Source: Bactericera cockerelli (taxonomy: Eukaryota > Arthropoda > Insecta > Hemiptera > Triozidae). From it: a stretch of 64,000 nt of DNA. The notes below the pieces were generated by a model. That model was not told where the DNA came from. It was given only the letters and a program-made list of their open reading frames with translations, and searched no databases. Every line of letters starts with the position of its first letter. Position 1 is the first letter of the stretch. Shown here piece by piece: positions 21,737-33,479 of this stretch. A program made the position numbers and the translations under genes. The stretch is from contig CM044966.1 of the NCBI GenBank assembly GCA_024516035.1, forward strand, positions 2,456,287 to 2,520,286, read 5' to 3'.

Positions 21737-23248
21737 GCAAACGCTGGAAGCTGCTCACCGAGGCAGAACGGCAGCCATTCATCGAGGAAGCAGAACGTCT
21801 GCGTCTGCTCCATCTGCAGGAGTACCCCGACTACAAGTACCGTCCTCGGAAGAAAACGGTCAAGTCCTCCGCCGGTTCTCCCGGGCCCCAATCGCCCCTC
21901 AGTTTGAACAAATCGCTCAGCTCTCCCAGCGGCATCATGAAAAAGAAATATAAGCTGTCCCCCGGCGTCAGCAAGTCTGCTATGGACAAAATCAAAACCA
22001 ACATCGACTTCTACAACAGCGGCGACAACTCGGAGAGTTTCATTCTACACCGCAACAACATTGTTCACACCGATACACTCTCCACGAGCGTCAATCACAG
22101 TAATCTCAAAGTGAAGCTCAAGATCGATAAGAAGCTCAAAGATAGTCTCCTTGTGAAGAACAAGTACACGCCCATCTACAGTGAATCGCTCGAGGGCGGT
22201 CGGTTCAATATCATCGACACTCTGCCAACGAGTCCTAATAAGCCGTGCAACGATATTCCCAACTCTCCTGAAAGCGCCAATTTCTACAATGACTTCGAGG
22301 AGGCTTTTGATTCATCTTCACCGTCGCTGACTCATCTGTCGGCCACGCCCAACATCACACCCGGGCAGAAGAGAATCAAGGTCCTCATCCCGCGAGTCAG
22401 CAACAAGAACATTGACACGGAGAGCTTCACCAGTATCAACACCATCAAGTCTTTCAGTCGGGAGTCGCCCAGGGAACAGTCATTCGCCCTCGGTCACCCC
22501 ACCGATGCTAGAAACCAATTCACCCCGCTCGACAGCGTCGTCAACAACACGAATCTGATCGTGAAGACCATCCACAACAAGCTGTTTGCGGAGTCGCATC
22601 AGCTGAGCAATATGGCCACGTTTGACGACAAGTGGAAAGTTACCATGTCGCCGCCTGTGGACGACAAGTCGTGGCAGCCGGACATGCTCGTTGATGACGA
22701 GGAATACATCGCGATTAAAAACGAGTACGACGACGAACGGAAGTGGACGAAGATCAACGAAGACGACTATATCGTCGATGTGGATGATTATCTCATCAAA
22801 CAGGAGTACCCGTCGGCCGGATCTTTTCAAGACGAGGTCGTGATCAAGTCAGAGTATGCGACCAGTCCTAACGAGCTACTCCTTCCTGGGCAGGACATCG
22901 CAATGACCGCTGCCATGTCGAGCCATCACTCCAGGACAACGAACTCTCGCCCACCGGCATGGAATCCGGTTGGACTACCCGTCCGACGGGACGCTTCTTG
23001 AGCTCAAAACCAGTCTAACCAATTTGAATGCTGGCGAAACACTAGTCCATCTCACCAGTCAAGACGCCAACATGAACCCAACCGTTTCCGATCTGGAATA
23101 CCTCACGGATCTTCTGCAAAGTCAGTCCAGTGAGGCGTTTGCCGATGTGTTCGACATTACGACGTCAACCCTTTGTGATATGATTAATACAAATTCGTCG
23201 AGTAGTAATTCGGCCAGTCAGTTTAACTATAATAATATTATGTGTTAG
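21737..23248 (+). CDS. SoxC: SoxC transcription factor, final coding exon (two apparent 1-bp deletions)
   Basis: The exon follows TTCTTCTGTTCGCAG and completes the split glycine (G|KRW). It encodes the rest of the HMG box, ending in the basic motif YKYRPRKK, which acts as a nuclear localisation signal in the family. A Ser/Pro-rich linker follows, then an acidic region (about 22681-22860) with three psi-K-x-E motifs, IKNE, IKQE and IKSE. The frame opened at 21739 stays open to a stop at 23001. Coding signal then moves to a second frame ([17 protein letters not shown], about 22920-22970) and a third ([16 protein letters not shown] onward to TAG at 23246-23248). Each switch fits one base lost from a homopolymer (CCC to CC near 22913, TTT to TT near 22970). 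The corrected exon encodes about 504 residues. The C-terminus ([18 protein letters not shown] region) is where SoxC proteins carry their transactivation domain. Codons are GC-rich compared with the AT-rich flanks. Family roles include neuronal differentiation and, in Drosophila, ecdysone-driven dendrite pruning. Confidence 0.92.
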
Positions 23249-23828
23249 GAGTAGGTACTTTGTAATTTTTCATAGGATTGTAAATTTACTAGGCCCCAAG
23301 TTTTAATGCTCTATACCTTGTAAAAAAAAAACCCGAGGCAGTAATCCGGAGTATTGAAACTTGAGGATAGTTTGGCTCTTACATTCGTACAACAATCCGT
23401 CACAAAGTGTATTAAACTGTTAGCACAAGTCAAAAATTTGGAATTGACTTCAATTTCAAATGGTCTTTACAAAATTGTTAAATGACCTTTTCGCAAAATA
23501 CAACAGTTTGTTATGCCAATGTAAGAGCCTTTAGGGATATACAATTTTTACTTATTTAGTTCCCCTTTTTTACAATTTAGTCTTGTCTCTGATTATATAA
23601 GAGTAAATAATGTTTTAAATTTATCAGACATAACCTTTTCTTCTATCTCTATCCCCTGTTTTTTTTTCAATGGAAGAGGATAAGTTTGCCAAAAGATTTT
23701 AGGAGATCCCCTCTTTTTCTCTAAAATACCTCAAAAAAATCAAGCGCAATCAAGGATTTGAGTCAAATAGATTCTTTGTTCACATGGAATAAAAAATCGA
23801 CTTAAGAATTCATTCTACTTCTTTAAAA
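23249..23828 (+). other. Probable SoxC 3' UTR start with candidate poly(A) signal
   Basis: AT-rich, repeat-free sequence directly after the SoxC stop. The first canonical AATAAA I see is at 23788-23793. A SINE D follows at 23829. Whether the transcript ends here or runs on is not decidable from sequence. Confidence 0.5.
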
Positions 23829-23972
23829 AAACCAACCTCAGTAGCTTGATCGATAAGGCGGCGGACTTGTAACCTGAAGGTCGGTGGTTCAAGTCCCGGT
23901 TACAGCGCAGATTTAGTAAAGCGAGTTTGAGTAGTTGTGACATCACGAAAGTAATTAACACAAATAATATGA
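23829..23972 (+). mobile_element. SINE family D
   Basis: Full head CCAACCTCAGTAGCTTGATC, anticodon-like ACTTGTAAC, B box GGTTCAAGTCC and tail AGTTGTGACATCACGAAAGT...ACACAAATAATATGATAACT. Confidence 0.88.
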
Positions 23973-24235
23973 TAACTTTTTTTACTTCTTTAAAAAGCAC
24001 AGCAAACTTTTCTTCGTTCATAACATATTTATTACTGGTTAATTTTTATCAAGCTGGTTTTCCTCTCAGAAAGTCTCTTCTTGGTGTTAAATTCTTTGGG
24101 TCTATTCTTTATTATTTTGTTCATTATTCAGAAGAGTTTGGCTCTTGATATTTTTTTTATTTGTGTTCTGTTCTATATTTTATAATTCTCTTTTCAAAGG
24201 TAATTCTTACAAATCCAGTTCTGGCTATTTATATA

Positions 24236-24470
24236 CAGGGTGTTCCATTATGAACGGAAAATTCAAATATGTCCACAACTACCTACTGACGATAGAAAAA
24301 AATTGTTCTTGGATCATTTGCAAAGCTCTGAAGGGAACTTTTAATGGTGACCATTAGAAGTTTCTTAGATAGGTAAGCCTTTTAAGGTTATTTCAAGGTC
24401 AACTTTAGAATTTTAAATAGCACTCTCAGTATTTATCGTTTGAAGGTCTCGTTTTTAATGGGACAGCCTG
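24236..24470. mobile_element. Degenerate mariner-like MITE
   Basis: Imperfect inverted ends CAGGGTGTTCCATTATGAAC and the complement TTTTTAATGGGACAGCCTG, with TATA on the left flank. Old and diverged. Confidence 0.5.
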
Positions 24471-25146
24471 TTGTAAATTGTTAGAATTCATTTTGCCCAT
24501 GTCAAAATATTGTGAATATTTTGTTTTCATTGAGGAATATGTAATTTACTTTTTCAAAAATATGTCTCGTTGTGCTTCAGTTCGGACTTTAAAAACCCCC
24601 CCCCTATTAGTATTTCTTGGGAAGTACGCAAAATGAACATTATAAATTGCACTGTTTGTCCCACAGCATTGGTATATTTTCTAGGTATTACACTCATCAT
24701 TGTTTTCTTTTATATAATTCCGTTGTTTACAATGATCCTTTGTAACTTTTGATTTTCGGCGATACAATTAATTAATCACAGAATGATGTAAATGAGTCAC
24801 GAAGTGAAGTGCTCTTTTTTTCACGATATTTTTTTTTTCTCTCCTTCTTCTTTTTTTGAAACCATCAAACAAAATCTCTCCTCCACTTTGTTGTTGACAC
24901 ATTGAACTCATAAAAAATAAAAACTACGGGCGAAATTAATACACAAAAAGACTTTGCATCAGCTTTCCCCATCTAAATCGAGAACCTAAGTCTTAAGTCT
25001 AACCTAAGAACTTCTAAGTCGACAACTTAAGTCGTGACATAGGATCGGTTTTCCCCATCTAAGACAGTTCACAAATCAAGACTTAGCTCCTCCTCAAAGG
25101 TATCACGAAAACGTCTAATAATTCCGCCCTAAATTTTTCACAAATT

Positions 25147-25260
25147 GTGGGCTTAATAGCTTTACTTATAAAGCTTAATAGTTCTGGGCTTAATAGCTTT
25201 ACTTATAAAGCTCAATAGTTCTGGGCTTAACAGCTTTACTTATGAAGCTTTGCCCTTATA
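25147..25260 (+). repeat. 37-bp tandem repeat, three units
   Basis: Units begin GGGCTTAATAGCTTTACTTA. The first two differ by one base and the third diverges at its end. Confidence 0.85.
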
Positions 25261-25272
25261 AGATTTACCATT

Positions 25273-25488
25273 GTGCACTGGTAGTCAAATGGTTAACGCG
25301 CTAGTTTGGTCATCCAGGTAGCGTAGGGAACCGTTGGTTTGAATCCCACCCAGTGCATGAATTTTTCCTCATTAATTTGAGTTTCTGACCACATAATAAT
25401 AAGACTCTGAGGGTTAGGTGGTAGAAAACGCTTTGAGCATTAACCTCGCCTGGTGGTTAATTTTCACTAAAGAGTGTTATTATTATTA
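25273..25488 (+). mobile_element. SINE family B, full length
   Basis: Head GTGCACTGGTAGTCAAATGG, B box GGTTTGAATCCCACCCAGTG, body GAGTTTCTGACCACATAATA and tail ACTAAAGAGTGTTATTATTA. Confidence 0.9.
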
Positions 25489-25922
25489 TGTTTTTTTCAT
25501 GTAATACATGGTAACAATTAACATCATCTATGGGCTAGGATATACCAAACATAGAAGGATTACAATGTTGTTAAGGAGATTTGAGGAGATGAGATGTTAT
25601 GAAGAGGATGAGTGAGAGAGGAATCTTCTGAGCAGGCGACAGTTTTCCAGGAGGACGGATTTATTATTATAAATAATTTTCTATTGTTCATGATTGTGAT
25701 TAGTTTGAACTCGTGTTGCGTTTGTCAGAACCTCGGTTTCGCGTGAATATATTCCGTCACGTGCTTGTGTATACGGACGATGTGCTGATGACATGTGCGT
25801 CCAATTTTCTTGTCAATTTGTTTCAAGTGTGTGTTAATTGTTTATTTTTCCAACATTTACTGTCTAGCACATTGTTTAGGAAAAGCAAATATAATACTTT
25901 GGATTGACGGTTTTTTTTATAT

Positions 25923-26090
25923 ACAGTCAAATTTGGATATAAGAGAGTCTTGTTGTAGCTTGCCCATCCCGTAGTATGCCTCCATTTGGATATAAGAGAG
26001 GCTTGTTTCTAGTTTGCCCATCCCGTAGTATGTCTCCCCTCTGATGGGCGAGAAGTGTCACAATACTTCCCATTATGTGCTGGACCAACA
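25923..26090 (-). mobile_element. pogo-like end joined to duplicated SINE C tail
   Basis: CAGTCAAATTTGGATATAAG resembles the left end of the MITE at 20472. It runs into two copies of the SINE C segment GCCCATCCCGTAGTATG, separated by another TTTGGATATAAGAGAG. Confidence 0.6.
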
Positions 26091-26469
26091 GGTATTACAA
26101 GGTCTATTAATTTAATTCTTCATCACTATTCTCGCCTATTGGTTAGCTTCCACTAGGATCTATTACTATCCAACAACCCAGAATTGTCTCACATTATTAT
26201 TGTTATATTTTCTACACTGATTGGGTTGACAACTTGTTGAATTTATAACCTAGAATCTAATGACAGTCTAAACAAAGTGTTTTATTTCGATCAAATATGT
26301 ACTGATCACATAATTATGATTAATCATTCTGACACGAGCCAGTTCTGTTTACATTTTCCGCGGAGTTTCTGACCTCTGAATTATTTCTTGTTCAAACAGT
26401 CTGCACGTTGGTCAACAAACGCGCACAAGAAAGAGGTTGATATGATGTGGAAACTACGTGTTGAATTAG

Positions 26470-26690
26470 TTTGCACTGATAGTCAAGTGGTTAGCGCGCC
26501 AGTCTGGTAATCCAGGCATTGTAGGGATCCGTTGGTTCTAATCCCACCCAATGCAAGATTTTTTCCTCTTTAATTTGAGTTTGTGACCACATAATAAGAC
26601 TCTTAGGGTTAGGTGGTGGAAAATGCTTTGAGCATTAACTTCGTCTGGTGGTTACCTTCCACTAAAGAGTGTTATTATTTATTATTATAT
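26470..26690 (+). mobile_element. SINE family B, full length
   Basis: TTGCACTGATAGTCAAGTGG head, B-box region GGTTCTAATCCCACC and tail CACTAAAGAGTGTTATT. Confidence 0.88.
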
Positions 26691-26805
26691 GGATAGACGT
26701 TTTTGTGATACCTCTTTAGAGCTAAGTCTACATTTTGCGGATTGTCTGAGATGGGGATACCCGATGCTAACTGATGAGTTGAGATCTCGGTTTTATCTAT
26801 TAACT

Positions 26806-27018
26806 AGCCGTTTGCCCGTGCTTTGCAACGGGACTAAATTTCAAATTTACAAATTTACTTTTTGAACTTTGTATAATTATTCTGGACAAAGCGATAATGG
26901 TTTTGGGGGGGTCAATTCTGAGACATTTTTCGCTATCTCTTACCGTGTTGGCTAAACAACTCCGGACAAACAAACAAACATAGGTAGTCCTTTTTTCTGT
27001 TTTATATATTATAGAGAT
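26806..27018 (+). mobile_element. Dispersed repeat family X copy
   Basis: Begins CTAGCCGTTTGCCCGTGCTT and ends TTTCTGTTTTATATATTATA. Other copies are at 2050-2285 (+) and 6645-6793 (-). The fixed 5' motif and TATATA-rich end suggest a retroposon fragment of unknown class. Confidence 0.7.
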
Positions 27019-28079
27019 TTCGCCCTAAGGCAAGAATAAAGAGTATTTTGTTTGTAAGAGCAAACGGTTTTATGTCCACTTGTGGATTTTTAAATTTAAT
27101 TACATTTGCAAGTAATATACCAATTCAGGTATTACATATCCTTGGCCTCAACTAAAACAACGTGTTCGATACATACATCATTACACCCGTGCATATTGAG
27201 GTAGGTAATTCAGAAGAGGATTTTTTTGTTGATGTGTTTGACTTTTATTTGCTTTTGACATGGAAAAATACGAGCCATTTTTTCAAATGCTCTTCTCAGC
27301 CCTCCTTCTTATACAAGTTTCAATTAAAAATTTCAATTGTGATAATTCTGAGTACAAACAGTCATTCTGTCAATTCTTCTTACTATTTTCTCCATAACTA
27401 CCTATCCACAAACCCCGATTTTCTCAATATAGGTTCAACTTCTTTTTTTATTATCATTGTTAATCCTGGTCTTTTCTTTTGACAAAATTCACAATGGCAA
27501 AATAATGTTCTCTATCTTGAAAACACATCATTTTGTTGAGAATTTTTTCATTCTGCTAAGTCAATTATGAATGAAAGTATAACAATAATAGTTATTACAT
27601 TTTTCTCGTTGCTTACATTAGATTGTTAAACTAATCTTACCTCAACAGCTTACAAACAAAACACAATTTTACCTCATTTTTTTTTCAATTAAGGCGCTTT
27701 AACCTGTTTTTTTTTTTGCAAGTCGTTCGCGCCGGTTCCGCTAAAATTTCATATTAAGTGGAGTAAATTAAGTCTGTCAAGGTAATTTTTACCTCATTAT
27801 TATCTTAAACAAATGAAAATTTACAAACAACTTTTAACTGCCTTTTAATTGTACTCTCACTTTGCCGATTGTTTTTTTCAACTGCCTGGACCATTTTTTT
27901 TCTTTACAAATAATAGTCAATAGTAGAAAAAAAAACTTCGAAAAAAAAGTTTTTGAAATCCTTTTTGAGAACTTTACTAGAAGTTTTGTGAAAGTGTTTG
28001 CTACTATCTTTCATGTATATTCTCAACATTTTTTTGGTAACAATCTATCTTTCTTACATAGTCATATTTTCGATGATTT

Positions 28080-28335
28080 TCTGATTACGGAACCATTTTT
28101 GCGTAATCAGAAAATCTCTGAATATTTTCAATAATTTTCCAATTTCTGAACAATTTTCGCGTAGTCTGAAGGGATAGCCTTTTCGAAATATTTTCAATAA
28201 TTTTCTCATTTCAGAACAATTTTTGGGTAGTCTGAAGGATTTTTAACGATTCTGTAGAAGAAATTTTCAATTATTTTCTAATTTCTGGACAACTTTAAAA
28301 AAAATTCTGATTTCTGAACAATTTTCTAGTAGAAT
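28080..28335 (+). repeat. Degenerate tandem repeat (~80 bp period)
   Basis: Recurring ATTTCTGAACAATTTT(C/G)GCGTAGTCTGAAGG blocks, diverged from each other. Confidence 0.55.
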
Positions 28336-30296
28336 GTTTAACCCTAGAATGTCAAATTCCCCAGATTGTGCTCTATGTTGCAACGCCCCACCCAATGCTA
28401 TTTTCAGTTGAATACAGAGTAAGAAACATTTTTGTTTCAGTTAGTAATCCGTATGAAACGGGTTTGAAATCTTTTGTTCATTTGAATTTGTTGTGCATTA
28501 AATATTTTACAGATTTTCCTAAAATATGTAAATTATTTACATTTTATGCTTAAAATTTACATTTTTGCACTTCGAAAATTTCAAAATCTTCGTTTCTTGT
28601 AGCCACAAAAAAACAGAATTGTAGTTTTAAGTAACATTACTGCCCTATTAGCGTGCATTTCTATCCCTTATTTATGATTCATGGTCAGGGTTTTATGATT
28701 ATTAGATTTTGCTAGGATTTTCAATATAAAAAATTCAATCAATATGGTAAAAAATGAAAAGTTCATCAAAGAATAGTTTGGCGAACAAGAAAAAATTGAC
28801 CTGTTTTACTAGAGATGTCTATTTTGTGTTATTGTATCTATGTAAACATAAATCTACTACTTATAGATATATGGAAACTTTTGATGAAATATGTGTTTTT
28901 GTATGGTTAATCTACATAATGTATGAATTTCTATTCTTTTAAATATTTCTAACCTTATCTAATAAGTAACTAAGCAACCTTTAATTATTACTCTATATTT
29001 TTATCTTATGAATTTTTCTAATATAAACATACTTTTTTAATCTTTTTACGAGTTAAAAGTAGTTGCAGAGTGTAGGTTTGATAAAAATGAAGCAAAATGT
29101 TTGAAAACCTTGTCTGGTTCACACACAAAAAAAGATCTTAGTCGTTTAAATAGTATTTTGTAATTTTCTTATTTGATTAAAATATAATAGTCTTATAATA
29201 GAAATTAAAGTTTTTAATAATAAATATATCAAGAAAAACGAAACATGTACAGAAAAAAAAAGATTGGGTGTAAGATATTATAATTGAATTACTTTTGTAA
29301 AAGAAAAGATTTTGATTCTTGGAATTGAATTGAAATGTCATGCATTCTTTAAGCAAACGTCTTGGCTTAAAGCCAAAAGCCTGGGACTATTGATCAGTCA
29401 ATTTTGATTGGTTTCAAACCTATTTTTATGACTTATTGAACTTGTAATTCTTCAATTATGTAAAGACTTAAAAACCCGATACTTCCGATATTTTTATAGC
29501 TGTACTTGGAAGGAAAATCTGAGAAAAGATTGAACTGAGTCATAGGATGTTTCGGTAAGCATTTGAAGTTGAGAAAAAAAGTGAATCATTTATGAATTTT
29601 GAAAGAATTAAAATGAGAACATACATGTTTTTTGCTTAGGATCTTTTATCATCTTTATAGTTAACCTTATACATCTTAATACATAATTCTATAATAAAAG
29701 GGAATGTTTTATTTTATTTTTTATAAATCTGGTTTCATAGTTAGTTTGTAGGCTCATGCTATTTTGATTCAGTAAATATTATTCAGGGTTTTTGTGTATT
29801 TTAATTCAAATTTTTAATTATGATCTCAACTTTTTTTAATTGCAAAGAAAACGGAAGATTTTCCACCTGGTTTGATCTTGATTGAAACTCTTTGTGAAGT
29901 TCAGTGATGTTTTTTGAACGATTTTTTTTATGATCGGGTTACAAATTTTGAATTTTCTGTGATGTTGAAGTGAACTGGAGAATGATGGAACGATTTAATT
30001 TGAGGTCTTTTTTTTCTATTTTAGGTTTTGAATCACTTGAAGTTTCTCGCCAATGCTTTTACTATTGAGGATTATTTCTGTACCTTGTTTTCAGTCCAAG
30101 AGACTACTGTAGACTTGCCAATTATACAACTGGGACTCAGAACCCAAGTTGGGTTCTGGAAAGGTTTGATTACCTTGAAAAAACATATTGCAGCTTAAAA
30201 GATTGTAGTGAATGTATAAACACAATCACTATAATTGATCTTCCATCTGTATTCCAACAGTGGATGATATTTTCACTGACAATTTTCTAGCTATGT

Positions 30297-30580
30297 AAAA
30301 ATCGATTTTGAACATCGATTTCTGTATTGTATTTAGTTAGATACATTTAAAAAATCGAATTCGATTTCTGTAATGTATTTACTAGTTACATGAATAAAAA
30401 AACCCGATTTTTGTATTCAACTTACTAATTACATGCATAAACTATTGATTTTGAACATCTATTTCTGTATTGCATTTGCTAGTTAGATGCATAGTAAAAT
30501 CGATTTCAATTTCTGTATTATAATTATTTACTAATTACATGCTTAAAATATCGATTTTGATCATCGATTTCTGAATTTGA
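30297..30580 (+). repeat. Degenerate tandem repeat with ATCGAT core
   Basis: About five diverged units of roughly 55-70 bp, each with a variant of AATCGATTTTGAACATCGAT followed by TTCTGTATT and an ACTAGTTACATG-type end. Confidence 0.7.
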
Positions 30581-31564
30581 ATGTAAATGTTGCTTGTTTT
30601 GGAGTTAGGATTGCTATGTTTTGTGAATAAACCACTGCCATAGACGTTAAACCTCAGTTTAAAATACATTTGGCACAGACGAAGAGGCTACTTGATCTTC
30701 TTTTCTTACATCAACCAATTTTATAGCCCCTCTCAAAATATATAGGTTACCTTGAAAAAATCTCTTTGAATTTTGAATATTTATTGGACGTTTTAAACTG
30801 TTAGTTTTTAACATATATATTCTCTCTCTATTTTTTGTTAATTTAGAGACTCTTCATTGAGTGTAAAGCATGAAAAATATTTTTTTAATTTGAATTTTTA
30901 ATTGTTTTGGCTACTCCCAATATTTACCCTGAAAACATTTTTCTTCTTAATTAATTCAGTAGATACCATTTTATTAATTCTTTTAAATATTCAATATTAT
31001 CTTTCTTGGAAATGTGTTATGGTTCTGAACCCAGTTGGCCATTTTGTTTTGCCTTCTTTTTGAATGTTGGAACTTTTATTTTGAGAATATTGCACACATT
31101 CTTGAAGTTCTTCAAAAATATCTTGAATGTGATGCAAATTTATGTAAAAAAAATGAGAAACTCTCACAATTTCCTGAATCCCCCACCTTTGTAAATAGAA
31201 TATAATCTTAATCACATTATGATTATGTTCTCAAGAGAGATAATTTCTTTCTAGGGGGGGGGAAAAAAGTTGACAAAGTGTTGTGCTATTCTCCACTGTT
31301 AACTCTTTTCGTTGATTTTACAGAATTTCTACTGGGTCCTGCTTCCTCAAATGTGATTAAGCTTTGTTGTTAGAGTATAACAATTTATTTTGATGTACTT
31401 TTCTTTTGATATTATTATTCAATTTACTTTATAATAAAACTTTTTTTTACCAGTTTTTATATACCAAGTCTGTTTTTTTAAGAAAAAATATAATTGTCAA
31501 ATTTAATTTTATGATAATGAAAATATTGAAAATTCTTCTGTTCTTATTTTCCCTCCGGAAATCA

Positions 31565-31770
31565 TGTATTATTATTATTTTGCACTTTATTAATAATGAC
31601 ATGTAATATAATATATACAACACAGATGATTACAAATTAATATAAAATATAAGAAGAAGTAAAAAGAGAAGAAAATGAAGGAAAAATAAATAAATATATA
31701 CATATGTCCTAACGAAAGTGCGTGGTTATTGCCTATGGCAATCTCTTCCACCCAACCTTTTTTAGTACTG
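31565..31770 (-). mobile_element. LINE-like 3' tail, family W
   Basis: ATATGTCCTAACGAAAGTGC and CAATCTCTTCCACCCAACCT with an A-rich left part, colinear with 59285-59462. Confidence 0.6.
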
Positions 31771-31984
31771 GTGGTTCAAGTGATAAGCCCAGCGTAGGTG
31801 GTCAAGGATCAAGGGTCGTGATACTTCGATCCTCGGTTTTTACAAAATATTCTGACGGATACAAAATATTCGTTTGTACAAAATATTCTATCACACGAGT
31901 ATGAGGATCAGAGGAACTCGGAGAAGAATACGTGGTGTTGGTTGTGAAGATGGGGCGGGAGTGTTTGAGGTAGCCAAGATATTT

Positions 31985-32283
31985 TTAAAGAGAAGAGTGT
32001 TTCACAGCCGCTTTTATTTCGTAGCCATGAAACAGGAGCTACTGTAGACGCTTGTGGCCTGTGTTGCAGCCTGCCCATCCCGTAGTATGCCTCCCTCTGA
32101 TGGGCGAAAAGTGACACAGTACTTCCCATTTTGGTGCTGGGTTAACACGAGCGCACCGGAAGTTATCCCTTACAAACAATTGTAACCAAATTTATTAAGA
32201 ATACATTTTTTGTCGGCACGGGGGATTGAAATCGGGACCTTCCGCATGGCAAGCGAGTGCTTAACCACTAAGCGAATCGCGCA
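31985..32283 (-). mobile_element. SINE family C, full length
   Basis: Complement of tail (GTTTCACAGCCGCTTTTATT) to head (GCATGGCAAGCGAGTGCTTA, then ACCACTAAGCGAATCGCGC). Confidence 0.9.
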
Positions 32284-32363
32284 TATGATTGTAAAGAGTA
32301 TTTTGATTTAATAAACTAGTTTTTAACTAATTTTAAAAGACACGGGAAGTTGACAGTACCGAT

Positions 32364-32390
32364 GGATCAAGCTACTGAGGTCGGTACTAA
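32364..32390 (-). mobile_element. SINE family D head fragment
   Basis: GATCAAGCTACTGAGGTCGG only. Confidence 0.6.
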
Positions 32391-32497
32391 AGGGTATTCA
32401 CCTAATCTTTAGAAATGAAGAGGGGACGTGTTCAGACCATTCAGTATCCTCGGGATATTATAACCTCCCTATGCGTGTGTCAAATTCAAAGTTTAAG

Positions 32498-32706
32498 CCA
32501 GAGTCGATGGGACTTTGAATACACCCGTTATCAGAAGTTCAGCAACGTCTAGCGAGGACAGAACTTGGACGGGTAAACATTCAGGCTGTCGGCGTCGATG
32601 GCAAATTGAATACACCAGTCCTCTTTCAGTTACTGAATTTAAGCAACGTCGAGCGTGGTTAGGACTTGATTGGGGTGAACTTCAAATTCAAACCCTTGAT
32701 GTTGGC
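32498..32706 (+). mobile_element. SINE family G, two 5S heads in tandem
   Basis: A diverged 5S-like head at 32503-32575 is followed by a second at 32590-32700 (GGCGTCGATGGCAAATTGAA, then AATTTAAGCAACGTCGAGCG). Confidence 0.75.
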
Positions 32707-32902
32707 TATCATGCTTCTTGTTCTTATGACTATTACCTCATCCTGTGGATCATAATGACTGGCCACTAGATTATCTATCATGCTTGTTCTTCTTATGACT
32801 ATTAGCTCATCCTGTGATGACTGGCCACTAGATTATCATACTTGTTGTTCTTATGACCATTACCTCATCCTGTGAATCATAATGACTGGCCACTAGATTA
32901 TC
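32707..32902 (+). repeat. ~65-bp tandem repeat, three units
   Basis: Units contain TTCTTATGACTATTACCTCA and GACTGGCCACTAGATTATC. Confidence 0.85.
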
Positions 32903-33479
32903 ACGGACATCAGAGTTAAGCTCCCCACGTGTTGTCTTTCAAAACCGGTTGGGCAAGAACATTACCTGATAGCAATAATAAATAATGAACCAGAAAAAGT
33001 CAATCTGAACTGAACTCGACTTATCAACTTGTTATATCAGCAATGTTCATCTTCCTTAAACCAGATACTCTAGTATGAAAATATATTACGTATTGTTTGG
33101 TAAAAATAGAGGTCATTTATGATGAATAATAGTATGTATTAACTTATAATAATCATGCGCTGTTGTTGTTATTTAAAATAATAAAACAAAATGAACCGGA
33201 AAAAATCCGAAATTAAGATGCCCGAATTGCTATTTTTCGATTTTTTAAAAATTTAAATACAAAGTCTTCCGGCCTGTACGCTAGACATCATTTTGAATTA
33301 TGTTTTTTTAAGTTAAGTAATAAAATATTCAAGGTCTATAATTTACAGAACCACTTCATAGTTTCAATCGTATGAAGAGCAGCTGCACTGTGCAATGGAC
33401 CCAAAATGTTGCATTGTGGGACACCAATAATGTTCTTGTTATCAATCTTCTGTATTTGAAAAACCAATAGGCTTTAGAA
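32903..33479. other. No recognised feature
   Basis: AT-rich unique-looking sequence. Confidence 0.4.

Larger units (their letters stand above)
27019..31560. other. AT-rich, SINE-poor interval downstream of SoxC
   Basis: About 4.5 kb with strong T-over-A bias on the + strand, no SINE heads and only degenerate local repeats. Short frames here are T-rich noise. It could be extended SoxC 3' UTR, a noncoding transcript or intergenic DNA. AATAAA-type hexamers occur at several places. Confidence 0.4.

Noticed and set aside
22480..22843. Alternate-frame ORFs within SoxC
   Set aside because: Shadows of the GC-rich SoxC exon; no independent support.
17544..23248. SoxC as a processed or decayed pseudogene
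   Set aside because: It retains an intron with consensus splice sites and full HMG residues; the three frameshifts are all single-base homopolymer changes.
27862..28134. Phe-rich frame downstream of SoxC
   Set aside because: Composition follows the T-rich strand; no motif or conservation signal visible.
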